From Altererythrobacter sp. (GTDB lineage Bacteria; Pseudomonadota; Alphaproteobacteria; Sphingomonadales; Sphingomonadaceae): a DNA stretch of 6,864 nucleotides. The notes below the pieces were generated by a model. The model was not told the origin of the DNA. It saw only the letters and a list, made by a program, of their open reading frames with translations, and did not search any database. The stretch is taken from the NCBI GenBank assembly GCA_023299945.1, contig JALZVZ010000285.1, positions 1-6,864 of the forward strand, given 5' to 3'. The position numbers and the translations under genes were made by a program. Shown in pieces: positions 1-4,316 of the stretch; position 1 is the stretch's first letter, and each line of letters starts with the position of its first letter.

Positions 1-1063
1 TGTTGATTTCCTCCAGCGAAAGCCGGTGCGTAATCATCGGGTCGATCTGAATTTTGCCGTTCATATACCAATCGACGATTTTGGGCACATCGGTGCGGCC
101 TTTCGCGCCGCCAAAGGCTGTGCCGCGCCAATTGCGCCCGGTCACCAATTGGAAGGGGCGCGTTTCAATCGTTTTGCCAGCCTCGGCCACGCCGATGATG
201 ATCGATGTTCCCCAGCCCTTGTGGCAGCTTTCCAATGCTTGGCGCATCACGTCAGTATTGCCGGTGCAATCAAAGGTATAATCCGCCCCGCCATCAAGCA
301 TATTGACCAGCGTTTCCACGACATCGCCCCCTGAGTTTTTGGCATCTTTCGGATTGACGAAATCGGTCATGCCGAACTTGCGGCCCCATTCCTCGCGTGC
401 GGGATTGATATCGACGCCCACAATCCGGTCCGCGCCCGCCATTTTCGCGCCTTGCAATACGTTGAGGCCAATCCCGCCAAGGCCGAAGACGACGACATTA
501 TCGCCCGGTTTTACCTGCGCTGTATTGACCACTGCGCCCACGCCGGTTGTCACGCCGCAACCGACATAACAGCTGGTGTCAAAGGGCGCGTCCGCGCGGA
601 TTTTCGCCACCGCAATTTCAGGCAGCACGATGAAGTTAGAGAAGGTCGAACAGCCCATATAATGATAGATCGTTTGGCCTTTGTATGACAGGCGGCTCGT
701 GCCATCTGGCATCAGGCCTTTGCCCTGCGTCTCGCGAATCGCGCTGCACAAATTGGTCTTGCCCGACAGGCACATTTTGCACTGGCGACATTCGGGCGTG
801 TAGAGCGGGATGACGTGATCATCAGGCGCAACGCTGGTTACGCCCGCGCCCACTTCGCGCACAATCCCTGCGCCTTCATGGCCAAGCACGCTGGGGAAGA
901 GCCCCTCGCTGTCGAGCCCGTCCAGCGTATAGGCATCGGTGTGGCAAATGCCGGTCGCCATAATTTCAACCAACACCTCGCCTGGCCGGGGCCCGTCCAA
1001 ATCAAGCTCGACAATCTCGAGCGGTTTCTTGGCTTCAAAAGCAACGGCGGCGCGGGTTTTCAT
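1..1063 (-). CDS. frmA: S-(hydroxymethyl)glutathione dehydrogenase / class III alcohol dehydrogenase (3' end cut by window edge)
   Basis: The encoded enzyme oxidises S-hydroxymethylglutathione (formed from formaldehyde and glutathione) to S-formylglutathione with NAD+ in the cytosol; members of the family also reduce S-nitrosoglutathione. I read 354 residues on the minus strand without a stop, so roughly the last 15 of about 370 are missing past base 1. Visible are the catalytic zinc ligands C40 (GICHTDAY), H62-E63 (GHEGAG) and C169 (VGCGVTTG). The structural zinc cysteines are C92, C95, C98 and C106. The class III signature [15 protein letters not shown] starts at R110, and the Rossmann glycines GLGGIG (194-199) are followed by D218, which binds the NAD ribose. 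The class III signature separates it from ordinary ethanol dehydrogenases. Two ATGs lie in tandem (1066 and 1063); the GGAG at 1071-1074 is 7 bases from the second and only 4 from the first, so 1063 is chosen. A formylglutathione hydrolase gene would be expected downstream, outside the window. Confidence 0.96.
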   Translation of the reverse strand, partial: MKTRAAVAFEAKKPLEIVELDLDGPRPGEVLVEIMATGICHTDAYTLDGLDSEGLFPSVLGHEGAGIVREVGAGVTSVAPDDHVIPLYTPECRQCKMCLSGKTNLCSAIRETQGKGLMPDGTSRLSYKGQTIYHYMGCSTFSNFIVLPEIAVAKIRADAPFDTSCYVGCGVTTGVGAVVNTAQVKPGDNVVVFGLGGIGLNVLQGAKMAGADRIVGVDINPAREEWGRKFGMTDFVNPKDAKNSGGDVVETLVNMLDGGADYTFDCTGNTDVMRQALESCHKGWGTSIIIGVAEAGKTIETRPFQLVTGRNWRGTAFGGAKGRTDVPKIVDWYMNGKIQIDPMITHRLSLEEIN

Positions 1064-1070
1064 CATGGAT

Positions 1071-1074
1071 CTCC
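1071..1074 (-). promoter_or_regulatory. Ribosome binding site deciding the frmA start
   Basis: On the minus strand the leader reads CGGAGATCC and then ATGATGAAA. GGAG sits 7 bases from the ATG at 1063 and 4 bases from the ATG at 1066, which favours the inner ATG and a protein beginning MKTRAAVAF, as in FrmA homologues. Confidence 0.65.
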
Positions 1075-1131
1075 GAAAGGGCAGAAGTGTGATTGGCCGT
1101 TCTGCGCAAACCCTATTCTGCATAGGACCTA

Positions 1132-1177
1132 TTTATATAAGCACGCCAGAAATAGCGCCCTAATCCGGTGATGCCAA
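1132..1177 (-). promoter_or_regulatory. Possible frmA promoter elements (weak)
   Basis: Reading the minus strand toward frmA, TTGGCA (1177-1172) resembles a -35 box and is 17 bases from TATTTC (1154-1149), a poor -10. A better -10 match, TATAAA (1137-1132), has no good -35 partner at 16-18 bases. The two cannot be told apart by eye. Either would give a leader of some 60-80 bases before the frmA start. Confidence 0.25.
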
Positions 1178-1189
1178 TTTCTTAATTGG
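1174..1189. repeat. Inverted repeat CCAATT-4-AATTGG upstream of frmA
   Basis: This is a perfect 6-base inverted repeat with a 4-base centre (TCTT). It overlaps the TTGGCA hexamer proposed as the frmA -35 box. The size and symmetry suit a dimeric repressor or activator site, but no known operator consensus is recognised. Confidence 0.4.
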
Positions 1190-1216
1190 GCCGCGCAACC
1201 CAGTCATACGGGGTTT

Positions 1217-1230
1217 TAACCGTTTGGTTA
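1217..1230. repeat. Inverted repeat TAACC-4-GGTTA
   Basis: This is a perfect 5-base inverted repeat around GTTT, between frmA and the small membrane protein gene. It is the second of three small dyads in under 90 bases. At this length chance is possible; the clustering is what makes it worth recording. Confidence 0.35.
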
Positions 1231-1234
1231 TCTC

Positions 1235-1259
1235 TTACGGATCAAGAACGTTTCCGTAA
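1235..1259. repeat. Inverted repeat TTACGGA-11-TCCGTAA
   Basis: This is a perfect 7-base inverted repeat with an 11-base centre (1242-1252). The same half-site recurs in direct orientation as TTACGGAT at 1337-1344, 28 bases before the small membrane protein ATG. That gives three copies of a 7-mer within 110 bases of non-coding DNA, which suggests binding sites of one regulator. The regulator is unknown. Confidence 0.45.
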
Positions 1260-1336
1260 AAGCCGATTGTTACCGCTGATTTGTGCAAACTTCCCATCCG
1301 GTGTTTTTAGCTTGGGCAATCAACTAGCTACCCCAT

Positions 1337-1344
1337 TTACGGAT
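1337..1344 (+). repeat. Third copy of the TTACGGA half-site
   Basis: TTACGGAT here matches 1235-1242 exactly over eight bases. It lies just upstream of the 50-residue ORF, where a promoter for that gene would be expected. Confidence 0.4.
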
Positions 1345-1371
1345 ATTTGATTTCGCACTAATTATTTATAA

Positions 1372-1524
1372 ATGAAGTGTTTGCTTTCGCTAATCGGCCT
1401 TGTGCTTGTGACCTTGGTCACCGCCTTTATCGTCGCCGCATTACTGGGCTGGTATCCAGCCTGGGACATATTGTTCGGCACTGCCTACTGTTTAGATGGA
1501 TATGGTGGCTGCCCTTGGGAATAA
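1372..1524 (+). CDS. Probable small single-span membrane protein, 50 residues, unrecognised
   Basis: An ATG-initiated frame of 50 codons ends in TAA. The product begins MKCLLSLIGLVLV. It has one strongly hydrophobic segment (about residues 4-26) after a lysine, then a short aromatic, cysteine-containing tail starting GWYPAWDILFG. The tail holds two cysteines, C40 and C47, flanking LDGYGG, and ends in PWE. A hydrophobic helix followed by a compact Trp/Tyr/Gly/Cys tail is hard to explain as a random frame, and a hairpin at the stop codon fits the end of a transcription unit. Against it, there is no Shine-Dalgarno sequence in the AT-rich leader and no clear promoter. No family is recognised. The tail probably lies outside the cytoplasm if the lysine stays inside, so the two cysteines could form a disulfide; that is inference. 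Confidence 0.5.
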   Translation: MKCLLSLIGLVLVTLVTAFIVAALLGWYPAWDILFGTAYCLDGYGGCPWE

Positions 1525-1543
1525 CGTCCATTTGCGGACGTTA
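1522..1543 (+). terminator. Hairpin overlapping the small ORF stop codon, terminator-like
   Basis: TAACGTCC (1522-1529) pairs perfectly with GGACGTTA (1536-1543) around a 6-base loop, and the stop TAA forms the base of the stem. Only a weak T-rich stretch follows (AGTCTTG, and TCTTTT further on), so it may be an inefficient terminator, an RNA-stability hairpin or a relic of an intergenic repeat. Confidence 0.4.
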
Positions 1544-1700
1544 AGTCTTGCCCCGTCTTTTCGAGGACCGGAGATTCTGGAACCTTTGAACTTTTTCTTG
1601 CCAATGAAAGTTTCGATTAGGACTTTCAATAGGACCAAATCGAAAGGAGAAAGGCAAGTATAGTCGAGGTTTGGAGGAAAACTGCCATTCTTGAAGGTAA
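1544..1700. other. Non-coding stretch with nested inverted repeats
   Basis: No coding frame is convincing here. CTTGCC (1597-1602) can pair with GGCAAG (1653-1658), enclosing TTTCGATT (1611-1618) paired with AATCGAAA (1638-1645). A competing stem joins TGAAAGT (1605-1611) and ACTTTCA (1622-1628). TAGGAC is repeated at 1618-1623 and 1630-1635. This could be a small structured RNA, a decayed intergenic repeat, or the 3' region of the tRNA transcript, which is read leftward through it. Confidence 0.25.
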
Positions 1701-1777
<77 letters not shown>

Positions 1778-1978
1778 TGATCAGGCGGTTAAAACCTCGC
1801 CGGTCGCGACCATCTAGCAAAGCGAATTGGCGGCGACCACCCCATTTGTTTGCCCAATTGTTGGCTTGCCTTCATGCCATCCTCGCCGTGCCCTCGCCTT
1901 ATGAGGCCGCTACAAGCAATGCACCTCAGCCGGCCATTAGGGCTTTTGCAATGGGGCTTGAGTATAGCCGCATTTGCT
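1778..1978. other. Intergenic region between tRNA-Arg and the 136-residue ORF
   Basis: The tRNA promoter must lie in the left part, reading leftward, but no clear hexamer pair is seen. A perfect 10-base palindrome, GGTCGCGACC, is at 1802-1811. The frame of the next gene stays open back to 1850, but that extension looks non-coding in composition (many Cys, Arg, Pro and Leu, no domain). Confidence 0.3.
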
Positions 1979-2389
1979 ATGAATGTTCCGACCCCCCCCA
2001 CAGGCACCCGTCAGCCTAGCGCGTTTGATCTCAATGGTGATGGTTTTGCTGAGACCAGCCTGCCTATGGAGACATTGCGGATGCGCTGGGAGGCGATCCA
2101 CACGGATGCTCAAACCATCGGCAAAATGGCGCAATTGGCGCGAGAGCCAATCACGCAGCAGATCCATGGATGCCCTGATCTTTTGAGCAATTTGTCAGGG
2201 GATCAGCGTGATTTCGCGTTGAATACGCTGGCCGACATCGAAGTCATGTTGAAGCCCGGGGTGACAGCTTTACAGAATATGCAAGCGAGCGGCGCGGATG
2301 TGACTGCGCCAGCGCTGGCGCTTTGGTGTGAATTTCATCGCTGCCGCCAGGCGCTCATGGATTTGGTGGAAGCGAATCGCTTGACATAA
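1979..2389 (+). CDS. Conserved-looking hypothetical protein, 136 residues
   Basis: I do not recognise the family. With the start at 1979 the protein begins MNVPTPPTGTRQPS. It then has a calcium-loop-like DLNGDG (D17, N19, D21, G22, E25) and a helical, soluble remainder with charged and amphipathic stretches. It has no signal peptide or membrane segment. The DxNxDG stretch resembles the first half of an EF-hand loop but lacks the acidic residue at position 12, so calcium binding is doubtful. The frame is open upstream to an ATG at 1850, but that extension runs back toward the tRNA promoter region and has poor coding character, so the inner ATG is preferred. No good ribosome site precedes either. 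The last two codons double as TTGACA for the next gene. A run of eight C residues lies in codons 5-7. Confidence 0.6.
   Translation: MNVPTPPTGTRQPSAFDLNGDGFAETSLPMETLRMRWEAIHTDAQTIGKMAQLAREPITQQIHGCPDLLSNLSGDQRDFALNTLADIEVMLKPGVTALQNMQASGADVTAPALALWCEFHRCRQALMDLVEANRLT
1992..1999 (+). repeat. C8 homopolymer at the start of the 136-residue ORF
   Basis: Eight consecutive C bases encode part of the Thr-Pro-Pro stretch close behind the chosen start. One base gained or lost would frameshift the whole protein. This could be a sequencing-sensitive spot or a slippage site. Confidence 0.5.
2381..2386 (+). promoter_or_regulatory. -35 element of the mmcB promoter
   Basis: A perfect TTGACA is formed by the last two sense codons of the upstream ORF. 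At 16 bases spacing lies TCCAAT (2403-2408), a 4-of-6 match to the -10 box. This would put transcription start at or next to the mmcB ATG. An alternative -10, TATATT (2394-2399), lies inside the LexA box but has no -35 partner. Confidence 0.5.
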
Positions 2390-2404
2390 GTTCTATATTT
2401 GTTC
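2390..2404 (+). promoter_or_regulatory. LexA (SOS) box, GTTC-N7-GTTC
   Basis: The sequence GTTCTATATTTGTTC is an exact match to the alphaproteobacterial LexA operator GTTC-N7-GTTC known from Caulobacter and Rhodobacter. It starts on the base after the upstream stop codon, lies between the TTGACA and the mmcB ATG, and is 11 bases from that ATG, so bound LexA would block the promoter. mmcB is an established SOS gene in Caulobacter, which fits. Confidence 0.88.
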
Positions 2405-2415
2405 CAATTGCAGGC

Positions 2416-2916
2416 ATGAACTCTTGTCTTGAAAAAACCGCCGCTGAACCCGCTCTGACCCCGTCCTCTGCTGAAGTGGCGCGAGGGATTATCCGTTTGT
2501 TTGCCCGCAATGATATTTGGTGCGTAACCGAAATGCCTTTGCGCGGGGGCAGGCGAGCGGACCTGATGGGAATTGATGCCAAAGGGCAGGTGGTGATTGT
2601 CGAGATTAAAGTCGCGCGCGGTGATTTGATGAGCGACAGCAAATGGACCGATTATCTGGATCATTGCGATCGGTTTTACTGGGGTCTTGCACCCGATTTG
2701 GACCGCGGGGCTTTGGAAGGCGAAGCGTTTTTGCCCGAAAGCTGCGGCGTGATCGTGGCAGATGCTTATGATGCAGAGATTATCCGCCCTGCTCCGCTTG
2801 CGCCCTTGGCTGCTGCGCGCAGAAAAGTTGAGGTTGAGCGCTTGGCGCGCACCGCAATGCGGCGGATGTCCGGATTGATCGATCCCAATATCGCCGACAT
2901 GCTTGGCGCGGAGTAA
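2416..2916 (+). CDS. mmcB: MmcB family DNA repair protein (PD-(D/E)XK fold)
   Basis: The product has 166 residues and belongs by resemblance to the MmcB family (DUF1052), named for mitomycin C resistance in Caulobacter; its exact biochemical activity is not settled. The core shows a nuclease-like PD-(D/E)XK arrangement: E39 in TEMPLRGGRRADLMGID, D49, then E63-I-K65 in VVIVEIKVARGD. The conserved SDSKWTDYLDHCDRFYWG follows from S73. The C-terminal part (about 125-166) is Arg- and Ala-rich and helical. It starts 27 bases after the upstream ORF under its own LexA box, so it should be induced by DNA damage and act in the cytoplasm on lesions such as crosslinks. There is almost no room for a Shine-Dalgarno sequence: CAGG ends one base before the ATG, so translation may be leaderless. 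No alternative start upstream is available that would spare the LexA box. Confidence 0.92.
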   Translation: MNSCLEKTAAEPALTPSSAEVARGIIRLFARNDIWCVTEMPLRGGRRADLMGIDAKGQVVIVEIKVARGDLMSDSKWTDYLDHCDRFYWGLAPDLDRGALEGEAFLPESCGVIVADAYDAEIIRPAPLAPLAAARRKVEVERLARTAMRRMSGLIDPNIADMLGAE

Positions 2917-2993
2917 TCCAGCACAGTGGATAGCCGTCGGCGTGCAAAATTTGCGCTACCGCTTGGGCTGGCTCTGGGGCATAGGTTAAAGCC
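2917..2993 (+). other. Short intergenic gap before the hydroxylase gene
   Basis: These 77 bases hold a small dyad GCAAAATTTGC (2944-2954) and a weak AGG at 2981-2983 that could serve as ribosome site for the ATG at 2994. No convincing promoter or terminator is seen, so read-through from mmcB is possible. Confidence 0.3.
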
Positions 2994-3713
2994 ATGTGGG
3001 CCGCGATCCTAATATCTGCCTTGGCTATGACGGCAATCGTTGGCCTGCGCTATCTGTTGACCAGCGGCATTTTCGCTTGGATCACGGGCCGCGTGCGCCC
3101 GGGCCTGTATGATGGCAAGGCTAAGCAAATTGGTCAGGAAATTCGCTGGTCTCTGGCGTCTGCTGCAATTTATGGAGTGCCTGCTGGGGTTGCAGCATGG
3201 GGATGGCAAAACCGCGGCTGGACACAAATCTACATGGATTGGAACGCCTACCCCTTGTGGTATTTGCCGCTATCTGTGTTGGCTTTCCTGCTGGCGCATG
3301 ACACGTGGTTTTATTGGACGCACCGCTGGATGCACCGGCCGCGCTGGTTCCGCATAGCCCATGCTGTGCATCATGCCAGCAAGCCGCCAACGGCGTGGAC
3401 TGCGATGAGCTTTCACCCAGTTGAGGCGCTGACGGGCGCGGTGGTTATCCCAGTTTTGGTTTTCCTCATCCCTATCCATGCCGCCATGCTCGGCAGTGTG
3501 TTGATGATCATGACGCTCATGGGCATCACCAATCATATGGGCTGGGAAATGTTTCCGCGCTGGCTTGTTCACCGCGGGTTCGGCAATTGGGTGATAACAG
3601 CGAGCCACCATGAAAAGCACCATGAGCAATATGGCTGCAATTATGGGCTCTATTTTCGTTTTTGGGACCGGATATGCGGCACAGATCGCGGTCTATCGGA
3701 GAAATTTGCATGA
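2994..3713 (+). CDS. Sterol desaturase / fatty acid hydroxylase superfamily membrane protein
   Basis: This 239-residue integral membrane protein carries the eight-histidine di-iron signature of the superfamily: HDTWFYWTH (H102, H110), HAVHH (H123, H126, H127) and HHEKHH (H205, H206, H209, H210). H114, H141 and H181 are additional conserved-type histidines. Hydrophobic spans are seen at about 3-25, 53-71, 88-101 and 146-178, with the histidine clusters on the cytoplasmic face as expected. Such enzymes use O2 and a reductant to hydroxylate or desaturate lipid substrates (fatty acyl chains, sterols, carotenoids, ornithine lipids); the substrate cannot be told from sequence. It is longer than typical CrtZ carotenoid hydroxylases (about 160-175 residues). 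The stop codon overlaps the start of the following DUF2141 gene by four bases (ATGA), so the two are co-translated. Confidence 0.9.
   Translation: MWAAILISALAMTAIVGLRYLLTSGIFAWITGRVRPGLYDGKAKQIGQEIRWSLASAAIYGVPAGVAAWGWQNRGWTQIYMDWNAYPLWYLPLSVLAFLLAHDTWFYWTHRWMHRPRWFRIAHAVHHASKPPTAWTAMSFHPVEALTGAVVIPVLVFLIPIHAAMLGSVLMIMTLMGITNHMGWEMFPRWLVHRGFGNWVITASHHEKHHEQYGCNYGLYFRFWDRICGTDRGLSEKFA
3698..3701 (+). promoter_or_regulatory. Ribosome binding site for the DUF2141 gene, inside the hydroxylase gene
   Basis: GGAG lies 8 bases before the ATG at 3710. It supports that start over the upstream in-frame ATGs at 3662 and 3674, which would put an Arg-rich stretch in front of the signal peptide. Confidence 0.7.
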
Positions 3714-4180
3714 CTTTTACCGCACCAATCAAAACGCCGACCAAAGCTCTGGGCGCGCTTGGCCTGCTGGCAGCGGCACCATTGCTCAGCGCAGCGGCTC
3801 CAGCCACAGGCGAGGTGGTAATCGATATCTCCAATCTTCGCTCTGCCAAGGGCGTTGTTTTGGCCTGCATGACCACCAATTCTAAAGTCTTTCCCAAATG
3901 CCGCAAAGACCCGGCATCCTATCGCGTTTCTGTTCCTGCCAGCGGCGCAAAAAAACTGGTGTTCAAAGGTGTGAAGTCGGGGCGCTATGCGATTGCATTG
4001 CTCCACGATGAGAACAAAAACGGCCGAGCAGACCGCGCGCTCAGCATGATCCCTAAGGAAGGGTTCGGCTTCTCACGCGATGCGAAGGTTCGCATGGGCC
4101 CGCCCAGCTTCAACTCGGCTGCCTTCGAATATGCGGGCAAGGGTACAAGGATGACCATCAAAATGCGTTACTTGCTTTAG
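3710..4180 (+). CDS. Exported DUF2141 domain protein
   Basis: The protein has 156 residues from the ATG at 3710. Residues 1-30 form a Sec signal peptide: two lysines, the hydrophobic run LGALGLLAAAPLL, and a likely cleavage site after the SAAAPA stretch. The mature part is a small beta-rich domain of the DUF2141 family. It starts GEVVIDISNLRSAKG and carries the family hallmark HDENKNGRAD, followed by IPKEGFGFSRDA and GPPSFNSAAF. The D-x-N-x-N-G-x-x-D pattern resembles a calcium-binding loop; the family has no established biochemical role. It overlaps the upstream hydroxylase stop by ATGA, which implies a periplasmic partner or a co-regulated envelope function. C68 and C79 in the mature part could form a disulfide. 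Confidence 0.88.
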   Translation: MTFTAPIKTPTKALGALGLLAAAPLLSAAAPATGEVVIDISNLRSAKGVVLACMTTNSKVFPKCRKDPASYRVSVPASGAKKLVFKGVKSGRYAIALLHDENKNGRADRALSMIPKEGFGFSRDAKVRMGPPSFNSAAFEYAGKGTRMTIKMRYLL

Positions 4181-4316
4181 GCGTATCTTGCAGTGACGCC
4201 GCAATTGAATATCGGCTCAGGTGAATTTTTGCAGCCAAAATTATAGCCCTTAACGCGATATTTACCACATAGCCCCAGAACAGCGTGGAACTAATCTTTT
4301 AGGGGCTCATCTGGGC
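4181..4316 (+). other. Intergenic region before the PAS/acidic protein
   Basis: A weak dyad GGCGT/ACGCC (4180-4184, 4196-4200) follows the DUF2141 stop, too short for a confident terminator. TATAGC at 4242-4247 could be a -10 box but lacks a good -35. AGGGG at 4301-4305, 11 bases from the next ATG, is the best ribosome site and rather far away. Confidence 0.3.

Noticed and set aside
815..1171. A 118-codon plus-strand frame
   Set aside because: It is the antisense shadow of the 5' part of frmA, whose minus-strand frame has all zinc-ligand and Rossmann motifs; the plus-strand translation has no domain.
1216..1230. CtrA-type site (TTAA-N7-TTAA)
   Set aside because: The spacing is 8 and the second half is TTA followed by T, so it does not fit; the bases are better described as the dyad TAACC-4-GGTTA.
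1802..1811. Palindrome GGTCGCGACC as an operator
   Set aside because: A single 10-base GC palindrome in GC-rich DNA is not rare and matches no known site; it may equally be a chance dyad upstream of the tRNA.
1850..1978. N-terminal extension of the 136-residue protein to the ATG at 1850
   Set aside because: The extra 43 residues look like translated non-coding DNA rich in Cys, Arg, Pro and Leu and run back toward the tRNA promoter region; there is no ribosome site at 1850.
4180..4200. Terminator after the DUF2141 gene
   Set aside because: The GGCGT/ACGCC stem has only five pairs with an 11-base loop and no T run after it.
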